From: a virus
Strand: one strand, 5' to 3'
Length of the DNA: 37,158 nt
Virus record (IMG/VR): IMGVR_UViG_3300022858_001224
Location: 1-37,158 of that record
Part shown: positions 1 to 8,438 of the stretch, piece by piece
Numbering within the stretch: the first letter of the stretch is position 1
How the letters are laid out: each line of letters starts with the position of its first letter
The notes under the pieces: model-generated
What the model saw: the letters and a program-made list of their open reading frames with translations, nothing else
Told to the model about the DNA's origin: nothing
Database searches by the model: none
Translations under genes and position numbers: made by a program

Positions 1-2
1 CT

Positions 3-218
3 GAAAAAGTAAATTTGTTTGATCCTAAGAATCTAGCTATTGGTGCAGTAATTATGATTATTGGTATTGGTGGTAATATGGCGCTTCCAAATGGTTTATT
101 CCCATTTAGTGTTCCCGTATTTTTCCCTAATGGTATTCCTGCAATTGTTTTTGCTGCAATTCTTGGAATTAGTCTAAATGCAATTTTTCAAATTTTCTCC
201 CCTAAAGAAACAGTATAG
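3..218 (+). CDS. Uracil/xanthine permease-like protein, C-terminal fragment
   Basis: The reading frame is open to the left window edge, so only the last 71 residues are present. They form two hydrophobic segments, separated by a Pro/Gly/Phe-rich loop, and end in a short polar tail (SPKETV). The pattern NLxIGAVIMIIGIGGN, then GIPAIVFAAILGISLNAIF, resembles the last two membrane helices of NCS2-family uracil permeases (UraA type), which import nucleobases with protons across the cytoplasmic membrane. This family call rests on a short fragment and is an inference. A rho-independent terminator follows at 249-274. The gene could be host DNA flanking a prophage or a phage-borne nucleobase transporter; the window does not decide between them. 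Confidence 0.6.
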   Translation, partial: EKVNLFDPKNLAIGAVIMIIGIGGNMALPNGLFPFSVPVFFPNGIPAIVFAAILGISLNAIFQIFSPKETV

Positions 219-248
219 ATAGTAAATATAGATGCGTACTTTATTAAG

Positions 249-274
249 AGGGCAGCCATTGGTTGCCCTTTTTG
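249..274 (+). terminator. Rho-independent terminator after permease
   Basis: AGGGCAGCC, loop ATT, GGTTGCCCT forms a 9-bp GC-rich stem with one G-U pair, followed directly by a T run. It sits 30 nt after the permease stop and just before the PhoH ribosome binding site. Confidence 0.85.
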
Positions 275-292
275 ACATTAAGGAGGTCTATC

Positions 293-1141
293 ATATCTGA
301 AGCTACTTATAATGGAATTTATGAAAAAGATTTAAGTGATGAAGAAATGGCTGGAGTTTATGAAAACAGAAATGTAATTGGTTTATTAATAAATCAATAT
401 GTTTTTATAAAGAATAATGATGGGAAAGTTGTAGATAAGTTTAGATGGGATGGCGAAAAATTCTCGCCTCTTAAGTATTCAAATTATCCAGGTCAAAGAC
501 TTGGCGGAAAGATTGTTAAGCCAATAAATGATGAGCAACAAGCATTGTTTGATTTATTGGCAAATGATGATATAAAAATCAAGGAAATAAAAGGTGTGGC
601 AGGGTCGGGAAAAAATTATTGTGCTATGGCCTTTGCTTTATCGAAAATATATAAGGGTGGGAGTCATTCTAAATATCAGAAGATTGTGCTAGTGAGAAAT
701 AACGTGGAAGTAAAGAATTCAAGCCCTTTGGGTGCTTTGCCTTCTGGAATTAATGAAAAGCTTTTGCCTTATGCTATGCCAGCCGCAGATATTCTTGGAA
801 GTAAGTTGGCATTAAATAGAATGATTGCAGATGAAAAAATAGAATTGCTACATCTTGGTTTTGCAAGAGGTCGCAATTTTGATAACAGTATTTTGATCGT
901 GGACGAGAGTGAAAATTTGACAAGCGCTCATGTGGCATTGTTAGTTTCTCGTGTTGGTAAAAACTCGATTATATTGTTTTTAGGAGATCAAAGACAAGTA
1001 GATAGGGTTGTCTTTGAAAAAGATTCAGGATTGGTTAGATTGAATTCTAGGCTGTCTGGGAATCCACTATACGGATGTGTGCATTTGAAATCGGTTGAGC
1101 GTTCTGAAACAGCTCGATTGGCTGAGTTATTACAAGACTGA
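293..1141 (+). CDS. PhoH-like P-loop ATPase, non-AUG start
   Basis: The protein of about 282 residues has the PhoH layout: PINDEQQALFDLL, then a P-loop GVAGSGKN (about residues 101-108), RNNVEV, LGALPSGINEKLLPYAMPAAD, FARGRNFDNS, a Walker B ILIVDESEN (D204, E205) and LGDQRQVD. PhoH proteins are predicted RNA-associated ATPases common in phages, with unclear function. Two things are odd. The ribosome binding site AGGAGG (281-286) is followed by no ATG, GTG or TTG at proper spacing; the best placed codon is ATA at 293 (6-nt spacer) or ATC at 290. The Walker A ends GKN instead of GKT/S, and the usual DEAQN is DESEN, so ATP hydrolysis may be weakened. The next in-frame ATG lies near 344-349 and has no comparable ribosome binding site. 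Confidence 0.85.
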   Translation: MSEATYNGIYEKDLSDEEMAGVYENRNVIGLLINQYVFIKNNDGKVVDKFRWDGEKFSPLKYSNYPGQRLGGKIVKPINDEQQALFDLLANDDIKIKEIKGVAGSGKNYCAMAFALSKIYKGGSHSKYQKIVLVRNNVEVKNSSPLGALPSGINEKLLPYAMPAADILGSKLALNRMIADEKIELLHLGFARGRNFDNSILIVDESENLTSAHVALLVSRVGKNSIILFLGDQRQVDRVVFEKDSGLVRLNSRLSGNPLYGCVHLKSVERSETARLAELLQD

Positions 1142-1198
1142 TAATTACTTTGAGATTGATAAATAAAAAATATTTTGTAGGGTTAGAGAGGTGAAAAA

Positions 1199-2125
1199 AT
1201 GCCTTCGAGCAAACGCACGAGCGCAAAAGAGGAAAAGACAAAAATTTATTGCAGAAAATGCATGAGAAGCTTATCAGAAGGAAAGTTTTATAAAGCGGCA
1301 GATCACTTTCTAGATAGCAATGGACACATGTCTATTTGTAGTGAGTGTATTGCTGACATGTATCATAATTTTTATTCTACTGATACAGATATATCAAGAA
1401 CTATTTACAGAATGTGTAAAATATTGAATATTCAATATAATGAGGGTGCTGTAGATTCTGCTAAAAGACATGTTGCAACAATGGAAGGAAATGGAAAAAC
1501 GGTATCAAATCCTTTTGGTATATATAAAACAAAACTTTTAAAATCTCAAAAAACAAGTTTAACAAATAGAGATATGGCAGAAGATTTTACGTTTGAAGAA
1601 ATTACTCCAGAAGTAAGAGAAAAACTTCAACCAAACGGAAAAACAGAGGCGGATTTAATATATTTTTGGGGAGATAATTTTACTCAGGATGACTATATTT
1701 TTCTTGAAAGAGAATTATCTGAATATCAAGGATCAAATGTTTGTGATACAAAACAGCAATTTTCTTTATTTAAAAATATATGTATAAAATCATTGCAAAT
1801 GAGAATAGCCAGATCGGAAGGTAGAAGCGATTCCGCATTATTAAAGGATTATCAGGCTTTGTTGAAGACTGCTGGAATTGATCCTTCGAGAGCTACGGCA
1901 GCCAATACTGGTGAAAGTATAGATACGTTTGGAAAGAAAATAGAGCTTTATGAAAACTTTGATCCTTGCGAAGTTTATACGGATAGAGAATTATATAAAG
2001 ATTATTTTGGAATCGGGAAATATTATGATTATCATGTTACTCGTCCAATACAAAACTTTACTGGACAAACTAAAAGATTTCCTATTTCTGAAAAGGATAC
2101 TAAAGAAGATGAAACTTTTGATTAG
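1199..2125 (+). CDS. Zinc-finger protein, putative small terminase subunit
   Basis: A 308-residue protein lies directly upstream of the large terminase and its stop is 11 nt before the terminase ATG. The N-terminus carries two Cys pairs, CRKC (near residue 18) and CSEC (near residue 48), consistent with one zinc-binding domain. The rest is mostly charged and helical, with a Tyr/Phe-rich C-terminal part. I recognise no enzymatic motif. Position suggests the DNA-recognition (small) subunit of the packaging terminase; this is inference from gene order. The ATG at 1199 follows a GAGAGGTG ribosome binding site. Confidence 0.6.
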   Translation: MPSSKRTSAKEEKTKIYCRKCMRSLSEGKFYKAADHFLDSNGHMSICSECIADMYHNFYSTDTDISRTIYRMCKILNIQYNEGAVDSAKRHVATMEGNGKTVSNPFGIYKTKLLKSQKTSLTNRDMAEDFTFEEITPEVREKLQPNGKTEADLIYFWGDNFTQDDYIFLERELSEYQGSNVCDTKQQFSLFKNICIKSLQMRIARSEGRSDSALLKDYQALLKTAGIDPSRATAANTGESIDTFGKKIELYENFDPCEVYTDRELYKDYFGIGKYYDYHVTRPIQNFTGQTKRFPISEKDTKEDETFD

Positions 2126-2136
2126 AGGTGAAATAT

Positions 2137-3966
2137 ATGGCTACTTTTCAAAGACCGTATAAAAATCAGAAAATAAAAGATTCACAATCGGACAATGTTT
2201 TTATAAAACCACAAAATATGGTTTTAGCAAAAGATATTGATGAAGAAAGAAGGGAAAGATTTGTTAAATGGGTTACGTTTTTTAGAAGAAATCCCCATAA
2301 ATTTATTGAGGATTATTTTGAAATACGTCTTTATCCATATCAAGTTATGATGATATGGGCATTACAAAAAAGCGAATTGGCTTATTTTGTAGCTGCTCGT
2401 GGTACTGCAAAAACATGGATTATTGCTGTTTGGTCTTTGACTTTAGCAGTTTTGTATCCTGGAATTAGAATTGTTGTTTGTGCAAAAACAATTAAACAAG
2501 CTGGACTTATTGTATCTGAAAAAATAGGTGATTTGAGAGAAAAACATCCCAATGTTGATAGGGAAATATCTAAATTCACATCATCAAAAGATTCTTATGG
2601 GGTTGAATTTCAGAATGGTTCAAAACTAACGATTGTAGCAAGTAGCGACACTTCGCGCGGTAATAGAAGCAATTACACTATTATTGAAGAAGCAAGGCTT
2701 GTTCCTCAAGAAGTTTTAGATGCAGTTATTCTTCCGTTTCTTGTTATTAGAACCCCTCCATATAAGACAAGGCCAGAATATATAGATAATAAAGGGTTGA
2801 ATGAAGAAGGAAGACTCACCTATATTACATCTGCCTGGTATAAATCTGAACCATGGTTTAATACTGTATTGAAATGCATGGAACGTATTTCTAATGGGGA
2901 TGAAACTGTCGCATTTTTAGCTTTTGATTATCTTACAACATTGACGCATGATATAAAAACAAAATCGATTATTAGAAATGAAACTGCTAGTATGGATAAA
3001 TCCAATATTAATATGGAATATAAAAATCTTCCAAGTGGTAGCAGTGGAAAATCATATTTTGAAATGTCTTTATTTAAGAGAAATTTAAAACAATCTTTTT
3101 ATCCACAAAAAGATGATACATTTAGAAAAAAGAATCCTTATGATATTCCAAGAGCAATAGGGGAATTGAGGTTTGTATGTGTTGATGTTGCTACTCGTGC
3201 GAATAATCCAAACGATAATTCTATTATTTCGTGTATACGAGCAATACCTACAAAGAAAGGATATGAAAGACATCTTTCTTATATGGAAAGCCATGAAGGA
3301 CAGCATGTGGGCGTTCAGGCTGAAAGAATTAAGGAAATATTTGTAGATTTTGACGCAAATTATATTGTCCTAGATATTCAAAATGCCGGAATTTCCATCT
3401 TCGATTTATTAAGTGAAAATACTGAATCTAAAAAAAGAGGTATTGTTTTTCCGCCTTATACTGTTGTTGATGAAAGTTTTCAGTCTGTAAAAAAAGAATC
3501 AAGAAAAGAATTACTTTATAATCATACGAGAGGCGTAAATGCATTTCCAGTTATTTTTCCAATTTCTGCAAGTCAGGGATTGAATAGCGATATAGCTTCT
3601 GCATTTAAAGTATCACTTCAGAAAAAATTATGGAAACTTTTAAGTACAGATGTAGAAGGTGAACTTTACTTACAGAAAAATTTAAAAGAGTTTAGTATTT
3701 CTGATAATGATTCCGATAATTATGCATTTTTTATGAATCCTTATATTCAAACGGGTTTATTTATTAGAGAATGTGTTAATTTAGATATGAGACTCGTAGG
3801 AGGAGATGTAAAACTTGAAGAAAAATCTGGCGCTTATAAAGATAGGTATTCTTCCGTAAGTTATGGAAACTGGATAATAAGTGCAGAATTTGATAAAAAT
3901 TTATTAACACAAGAAACTGATGAAGATGAATTAGATTTAATGACATCTTTAGTCCAGTTCTTTTAA
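2137..3966 (+). CDS. terL: Terminase large subunit
   Basis: This is the motor and nuclease that pumps phage DNA into the prohead. The 609-residue protein has an N-terminal ATPase: YFVAARGTAKTW is the Walker A-like motif (about residues 86-93, K92) and YTIIEEARLV fits the Walker B with catalytic Glu. The C-terminal half has RNase H-like nuclease features: FVCVDVATRANNPNDNS (first Asp), YIVLDIQNAG (second) and SDNYAFFMNPY near the end. The length is normal for the family. I chose the ATG at 2137 because GAGGTG (2125-2130) lies 6 nt upstream. It sits between the putative small subunit and the portal, the usual packaging order. Confidence 0.92.
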   Translation: MATFQRPYKNQKIKDSQSDNVFIKPQNMVLAKDIDEERRERFVKWVTFFRRNPHKFIEDYFEIRLYPYQVMMIWALQKSELAYFVAARGTAKTWIIAVWSLTLAVLYPGIRIVVCAKTIKQAGLIVSEKIGDLREKHPNVDREISKFTSSKDSYGVEFQNGSKLTIVASSDTSRGNRSNYTIIEEARLVPQEVLDAVILPFLVIRTPPYKTRPEYIDNKGLNEEGRLTYITSAWYKSEPWFNTVLKCMERISNGDETVAFLAFDYLTTLTHDIKTKSIIRNETASMDKSNINMEYKNLPSGSSGKSYFEMSLFKRNLKQSFYPQKDDTFRKKNPYDIPRAIGELRFVCVDVATRANNPNDNSIISCIRAIPTKKGYERHLSYMESHEGQHVGVQAERIKEIFVDFDANYIVLDIQNAGISIFDLLSENTESKKRGIVFPPYTVVDESFQSVKKESRKELLYNHTRGVNAFPVIFPISASQGLNSDIASAFKVSLQKKLWKLLSTDVEGELYLQKNLKEFSISDNDSDNYAFFMNPYIQTGLFIRECVNLDMRLVGGDVKLEEKSGAYKDRYSSVSYGNWIISAEFDKNLLTQETDEDELDLMTSLVQFF

Positions 3967-3981
3967 TGGGAGGAGGTAATT

Positions 3982-5574
3982 TTGACAGAAAAAGAAATTA
4001 AGAAAGAAGAAAAGGATGACGAAATCTTACTTTCTCCGAAAGAGGTTGGCGATGTTTTAGACGTAGCTTATGCTGCAACAGTTTTCAACAGTAATTATTT
4101 TGGTGGGATACTAACGCCGTCATTATTGAATCAGGCGTTTAAAGATATTACATTAAATCCTAGTCAGGCAACTGAAGCAACGTTGACTGCATCATTGAAG
4201 TCTCCAAAAGACAACGAAAAGAATTTGCAAGAATTTAGTCAAGATTTTGAAATTCAATCTCAGATTTATAAAAAGTTATTGTCTTATCTTGGAAATCTTT
4301 TAGCGTTTGATATTACTTATTCTTCAGATGCAGAAGGTAAGCAGTATAAATCTGCGAAATACAAAAAGGACTTAAAAATTGTAAAAGATTTTTTGACCCG
4401 ATTTAATTACAAGCAAGAATTTGCAACTGTGGTTCAAGAAATGTTGAGAAACGATGCTTATTTTTGTTGCCCAAGAGGAATTGAGGGTGGGGATAAAATT
4501 GTTTTGCAAGAACTTCCAAACTCAATTGATTATACCATGATTATTGGAAAATCTGAATATGGGTTTTTATTTGCCTTTAATATGGGATGGTTTTTACAAT
4601 CTGGTGTTGATATTGATATGTATCCGTCTTATTTCAAGAAATTATACAATGAAACTTTTAAAAATGGTGAAGAAAAAGTAACCCCAACGCAAGACCTTGT
4701 TTCTAAACATTCTTCATGGGCTTACTGGGCTGAAATTGATCAAGATGTTGGTTGGTGTTGGAAAATGAACTCAAGTCAAGCTGTTCGACTTCCGTTTTAT
4801 AGTGGTCTATTCTTAGATTTATTATCCCAGCCAACAATGAGAACATTGCAGAAGAGTATTAATATGTCTGCGGCTTCTAAGATGTTGATTGGTGAAATTC
4901 CGCTTTTGGATAAAGCGCAATCTTCACAAAAAGACCAATTTGCTTTGTCTGCTGAGAATCTTGGCAGATTCCTTTCAGTTGTGAAACAGGCGATTGGCGA
5001 TGGTGTAAAAACTGCTGCTGTGCCTTTGTCTGGGGTTCAATCTATTGACTTTGATGCAGATAACGAAATGTATTCATCTTATCTTAGAACAGTAGTTGGT
5101 GCATCGGGAGTAAATGCAAACCTGATTTTCTCAACTGATGTTAGACCAAATGCTGTAGAATCTCAACTTTCTTTGAACGTTGATGAAGCGCAGATGATGT
5201 CCTTATATCCTGCTTTTGAATCATTTATTGAATATCATGTAAATAAGTTAACCTCGGATTTTAAATTTGCTTTTAAATTTGAAGGTACGAATTTCTTTAA
5301 TGATCGTCAACAGAGATTTGATAAAGCAACCGGATTGGCTGCGCTAGGAATGGTGTTGCCACAGAAAATTGCTGCAAGTATTGGCATGAATGTTTTTGAA
5401 TTTCAGAGTCAACTTGAGGAAGCGCAAGAATCTAAATGGGTTGAAAAACTTACCCCAATTGTTTCTTCATTCCAGCAAGGGAGTGAAGATGCAGGTGCTC
5501 CAAAGAAAGACGATGGTGATTTAACAGATAGCGGTGCTGAAACCCGTGACGCTGGCAGTAACGAAGGAAAATAA
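3982..5574 (+). CDS. Portal protein
   Basis: The 530-residue protein directly follows the large terminase and precedes the protease and capsid genes, the standard place for the portal, the dodecameric ring through which DNA enters and leaves the head. The sequence fits a portal: a charged N-terminus, mixed alpha/beta core, a long central helical region (TMRTLQKSINMSAASKM) and an acidic, disordered C-terminal tail. No single diagnostic motif is visible, so the call relies on length and order. It starts at TTG (3982), 5 nt after AGGAGG (3971-3976). Confidence 0.8.
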   Translation: MTEKEIKKEEKDDEILLSPKEVGDVLDVAYAATVFNSNYFGGILTPSLLNQAFKDITLNPSQATEATLTASLKSPKDNEKNLQEFSQDFEIQSQIYKKLLSYLGNLLAFDITYSSDAEGKQYKSAKYKKDLKIVKDFLTRFNYKQEFATVVQEMLRNDAYFCCPRGIEGGDKIVLQELPNSIDYTMIIGKSEYGFLFAFNMGWFLQSGVDIDMYPSYFKKLYNETFKNGEEKVTPTQDLVSKHSSWAYWAEIDQDVGWCWKMNSSQAVRLPFYSGLFLDLLSQPTMRTLQKSINMSAASKMLIGEIPLLDKAQSSQKDQFALSAENLGRFLSVVKQAIGDGVKTAAVPLSGVQSIDFDADNEMYSSYLRTVVGASGVNANLIFSTDVRPNAVESQLSLNVDEAQMMSLYPAFESFIEYHVNKLTSDFKFAFKFEGTNFFNDRQQRFDKATGLAALGMVLPQKIAASIGMNVFEFQSQLEEAQESKWVEKLTPIVSSFQQGSEDAGAPKKDDGDLTDSGAETRDAGSNEGK

Positions 5575-5576
5575 AC

Positions 5577-5600
5577 AGCATAAAATGCAAGTTTTATGCT
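5577..5600 (+). repeat. CATAAAA-N6-TTTTATG palindrome, copy 1
   Basis: AGCATAAAA, loop TGCAAG, TTTTATGCT: a 9-bp perfect stem starting 2 nt after the portal stop. The same core with a 6-nt loop recurs at 10332, 33768 and 34348. It could be a weak terminator, an operator or an RNA processing site. Confidence 0.6.
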
Positions 5601-5676
5601 ACTGTGTGTGACGAATAATAAAATATTTGGCTCCTACACGCAGTATAAAAAGACTTAGTGATGGAGGAATAATATA

Positions 5677-6000
5677 ATGTCACAAATTTCAAATACTACA
5701 AAAAATAAGTTAGATAAAATGAATCGTGCTGCTCAAGATGCCGAACTTGGAACTTTACTTCAAGCTATGCCTTTAAGCGGAACGCATACAATCACTGATG
5801 CAGAAGCAAACGCAAGTTCTGTTACGATTGATACTGGTTTAACGGCTGTTAGTGCTGGTATGGCACAAATTTTCCGTTCTGGAAGTGTTGTTTCTGCTTC
5901 AGCTTCAAGTTTGAAAGTTGTTGCTTCCGCTGAAAATCTGGTTATTTCTCAAGGTTCAGCAGTTGTAAAAGATGATGTTATTAATTGGATAGCGTTCTAA
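5677..6000 (+). CDS. Small Ala/Ser/Val-rich structural protein
   Basis: A 107-residue protein preceded by GGAGG. The N-terminal third is helical and charged (KNKLDKMNRAAQDAELGTLL); the rest is Ser/Ala/Val/Thr-rich and probably beta-structured. The composition fits a small virion protein, such as a head fibre or decoration protein, and its place between portal and protease supports a head role. I do not recognise the family. The 102 nt upstream contain the palindrome at 5577-5600 and no other gene. Confidence 0.6.
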   Translation: MSQISNTTKNKLDKMNRAAQDAELGTLLQAMPLSGTHTITDAEANASSVTIDTGLTAVSAGMAQIFRSGSVVSASASSLKVVASAENLVISQGSAVVKDDVINWIAF

Positions 6001-6027
6001 ATATTTTAGATAATAGAGGTGGACACA

Positions 6028-6219
6028 ATGATTATAAATCACGAAATGATTGAAAAGAAGTTTAAATGCAAAAAGATTCTTGCCGATTATCTGATGTATG
6101 AACGTAATCTACCTCTATTATCTCTAGATGGAAAAGATTACTATTTTACAGATAATGATTTATTGAGAGAAATTTTACAATCACTACCTTTTTGGTTGAA
6201 GTTTATAAAATTCTTTTAA
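6028..6219 (+). CDS. Small hypothetical protein
   Basis: A 63-residue charged protein (MIINHEMIEKKF...) with a hydrophobic end (LPFWLKFIKFF). The ATG at 6028 follows AGAGGTGG with good spacing. No family is recognised. It lies between two head genes in the same direction, so it may be a head-assembly accessory, but nothing in the sequence shows this. Confidence 0.6.
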   Translation: MIINHEMIEKKFKCKKILADYLMYERNLPLLSLDGKDYYFTDNDLLREILQSLPFWLKFIKFF

Positions 6220-6249
6220 TAAAAGGATACTTTTTGAAAGGAGGTATAC

Positions 6250-7839
6250 TTGAAAAAAAACGATAAAATAAAATTTGCGGTTGACAATGTTGAAATGATT
6301 GACAGCGATCCGGATTCAAGATTTGCTTTAATGTCTATGGATTTCTTTGCTTCAGGAAAAAATTTAAATGATTCGTTTGTCTCAACGGAAGTATTGAATC
6401 GTACAGCCTCTTCAATTAAGAAGTGTCCTGTTATTTGGGAATATGATATTTATCGAGATGATATTGGCACGCACTCAAAAAACACAGTTGCTTGTGGTTT
6501 CGTTTCGGAATTATCCGAAATAAAAAGTCGTGTTCTTGATGATGGTCGAACAATGTTGAATGTAATTGTTTATATCTGGAAAAATTACTCCGGTCAAATA
6601 GTTGATTTATTTAAAAGAGATGAGAATAAAAAACCAGTTTCTGTTGAAATGAGTGTTTTTGATGTAAAAAAAACAAGCAAAGGCGATGAACTTTTAGATT
6701 ATCAATTTGAAGCAATAACTATTTTAGGATCGGACGTTACTCCAGCTATTCCATTAGCTCAATCTGAAATTGTAAGATTTTCAAAAGAATATGACGAAGA
6801 TTTTGAACGAGAATTTTCTAGTAAAGAAGACGACGTTCAGAAGGAGAATAATATGACAGACAAGATTAAAGAAGAAGAAAAGGATAATCTTGAGGATTTG
6901 GCTTTTGAACAGGAAAAAGTTTTGCCTGAAGGTTCTTCAGAAAAAGTAGAAGAAGTTGAAAAAGATGAATTCCAAGAAGAAGTCGTTGATGAAGAAATTG
7001 TTGACGAAGAAGTTGACGAAGAAGTTGATGAAGAAGAATCTATGGTTGAAGATGAACCTGTGATTGAGGAAGAAACTCCTGAAATTGAAGATGTTTCTGA
7101 AAAAGAGTTTTCGTTGAATTCAGCTCAAACTCTCAATGTGCTTAGAGAATCTGTTTCAACTTATAAATATACAGATGAATATGGAAGTTGGGATAGATAT
7201 TGGGTTACTGCTTATGATGAAACGTATACTTATTTCTATGATTGTGAAGATGGAAAAATGTATCGTGCGAGTTATAACATTAGTGGAAATGATGTTAGCG
7301 TAGATGTTGAAAATAAAGAATACGTTATTTCAGGCGGATACAAAACCGTTGCTGAATATGATGCATCTAGATTTTCTAAAGAAATGACTGATTCAATTTT
7401 GACTATTTTCAAAGATTATGAAAAATATTCTTTGATAGAAGAAGAATTAGCTAAAGAAGAAAAAGACTATAACAAGATTTTCTCAATATATAATGAGAGA
7501 ATTGTCAGAATGTCTGAAGATAGAAATGCTTATCTTGCAAAGAATGAAGAACTTGAAAAATTCAAATCAGATATTGATCAAAAGAATTTTTCTTCAGAGG
7601 TAAAACTTGTTTTAAAGAAAATTGAAGAGAAAGTTGTAATTTCTCCTGAACAACTTGGAGAAATGGAAAAGAAATCTCTTGAGTTTACTTTGGACAATAT
7701 CAATGAGTGGGAGACAATGTGCAAGGCGGAAACTTTTAGTTTTGATAAAAAAGGTGAAGGAAATAAAAAAGTTTATGCAACACATTGGCAAAAAAGAAGC
7801 CCTGAAAAAGAAGCAAAACCTCTTTGGGTTCACAAATAA
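6250..7839 (+). CDS. Prohead protease-scaffold fusion protein
   Basis: A 529-residue protein just upstream of the capsid genes. Residues 1-180 resemble prohead maturation proteases (FFASGKNLNDSFVSTEVLN..., GFVSELSEIKSRVLDDGRTMLNV, PVSVEMSVFDV, ITILGSDVTPAIPLA). Residues about 190-290 are extremely acidic (DEE/VDEE repeats), and the C-terminal part (about 375-500) is a charged coiled coil, typical of scaffolding. The role would be to template capsid assembly and then cleave scaffold and capsid delta-domain. Exact catalytic residues are not assigned. It starts at TTG (6250) after AAAGGAGG. An in-frame internal start at 6853 probably gives a separate scaffold. Confidence 0.75.
   Translation: MKKNDKIKFAVDNVEMIDSDPDSRFALMSMDFFASGKNLNDSFVSTEVLNRTASSIKKCPVIWEYDIYRDDIGTHSKNTVACGFVSELSEIKSRVLDDGRTMLNVIVYIWKNYSGQIVDLFKRDENKKPVSVEMSVFDVKKTSKGDELLDYQFEAITILGSDVTPAIPLAQSEIVRFSKEYDEDFEREFSSKEDDVQKENNMTDKIKEEEKDNLEDLAFEQEKVLPEGSSEKVEEVEKDEFQEEVVDEEIVDEEVDEEVDEEESMVEDEPVIEEETPEIEDVSEKEFSLNSAQTLNVLRESVSTYKYTDEYGSWDRYWVTAYDETYTYFYDCEDGKMYRASYNISGNDVSVDVENKEYVISGGYKTVAEYDASRFSKEMTDSILTIFKDYEKYSLIEEELAKEEKDYNKIFSIYNERIVRMSEDRNAYLAKNEELEKFKSDIDQKNFSSEVKLVLKKIEEKVVISPEQLGEMEKKSLEFTLDNINEWETMCKAETFSFDKKGEGNKKVYATHWQKRSPEKEAKPLWVHK
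6853..7839 (+). CDS. Nested scaffolding protein (in-frame internal start)
   Basis: AAGGAG (6841-6846) lies 6 nt before ATG at 6853, which is exactly in frame with the protease gene (codon 202). It would give a 328-residue acidic, coiled-coil protein (MTDKIKEEEKDN...) lacking the protease domain. This parallels the lambda C/Nu3 arrangement, where the scaffold is made from an internal start in the protease gene. That the site is used is inference from the ribosome binding site and domain boundary. Confidence 0.65.
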   Translation: MTDKIKEEEKDNLEDLAFEQEKVLPEGSSEKVEEVEKDEFQEEVVDEEIVDEEVDEEVDEEESMVEDEPVIEEETPEIEDVSEKEFSLNSAQTLNVLRESVSTYKYTDEYGSWDRYWVTAYDETYTYFYDCEDGKMYRASYNISGNDVSVDVENKEYVISGGYKTVAEYDASRFSKEMTDSILTIFKDYEKYSLIEEELAKEEKDYNKIFSIYNERIVRMSEDRNAYLAKNEELEKFKSDIDQKNFSSEVKLVLKKIEEKVVISPEQLGEMEKKSLEFTLDNINEWETMCKAETFSFDKKGEGNKKVYATHWQKRSPEKEAKPLWVHK

Positions 7840-7844
7840 TTTAG

Positions 7845-7868
7845 GAATAGTCTAGCGAATAGTCTAGT
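7845..7868 (+). repeat. 12-nt tandem repeat
   Basis: GAATAGTCTAG appears twice in tandem (7845-7855 and 7857-7867), each followed by one spacer base, in the short gap between the protease/scaffold gene and the next gene. It looks like a simple duplication. Confidence 0.7.
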
Positions 7869-7889
7869 AAAATAAAGGAGAAAATAAAT

Positions 7890-8420
7890 ATGTCACATAA
7901 CATTTTAATCAAAAATGCCGTTGATGAAAAAAACAACGCTTTGAATCGCTCTGCATGGAGTGCTTCGGCTTTGGACAACGGATGGGTTTTTAGCCTTAAT
8001 TCACAGAGTGCAATTACCGGATACAGTGAAGTTTGGCTTGCAACTCAGCCTTCAACCGGTTCATTGAGCGGTCTTTGGATGGCTTCGGATTCAGAAGTTG
8101 TATTGACTGATAGCAAATATAAAGGTATCAACCCCGATCCTCGTGATTTTAACATTGGTGCATCCACTGTTTTCACAGCTTTTAAACCGATGCCTGGAGA
8201 TATTATCACTATTACCAAAGATGCCATGAATGATACTACAACTCAAGCTTTTGCTATTGCTTCCACCGCAGATTATGAATTTACATGGTCAGACAATCCC
8301 GTTGGAACAGACACAATGTGCCTGCGCTATCTGGATACAACCTATATTCCCGTTGGTAGTGGTTCCGCCATGGGCGATAGTCGTGTTGTTGCTTACCAAT
8401 TTGAAGTATTGTACAACTAA
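7890..8420 (+). CDS. Capsid decoration-like structural protein
   Basis: A 176-residue protein rich in Ser, Thr, Gly and aromatic residues (DNGWVFSLNSQSAITGYSEVWLATQPSTGSL...), ending FEVLYN, with few charged stretches. It sits between the scaffold and the major capsid gene and ends 18 nt before it, the usual place of a head decoration or stabilisation protein. Its bases are less AT-skewed than nearby non-structural genes, as in highly expressed virion genes. I recognise no family motif; the role is inferred from position. AAAGGAG precedes the ATG. Confidence 0.65.
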   Translation: MSHNILIKNAVDEKNNALNRSAWSASALDNGWVFSLNSQSAITGYSEVWLATQPSTGSLSGLWMASDSEVVLTDSKYKGINPDPRDFNIGASTVFTAFKPMPGDIITITKDAMNDTTTQAFAIASTADYEFTWSDNPVGTDTMCLRYLDTTYIPVGSGSAMGDSRVVAYQFEVLYN

Positions 8421-8438
8421 GGAAGGAGGAAAAAAGAT

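Noticed and set aside
272-277. TTGACA as a promoter -35 box before PhoH
   Set aside because: It overlaps the terminator T run and no -10 box is found at 16-18 nt.
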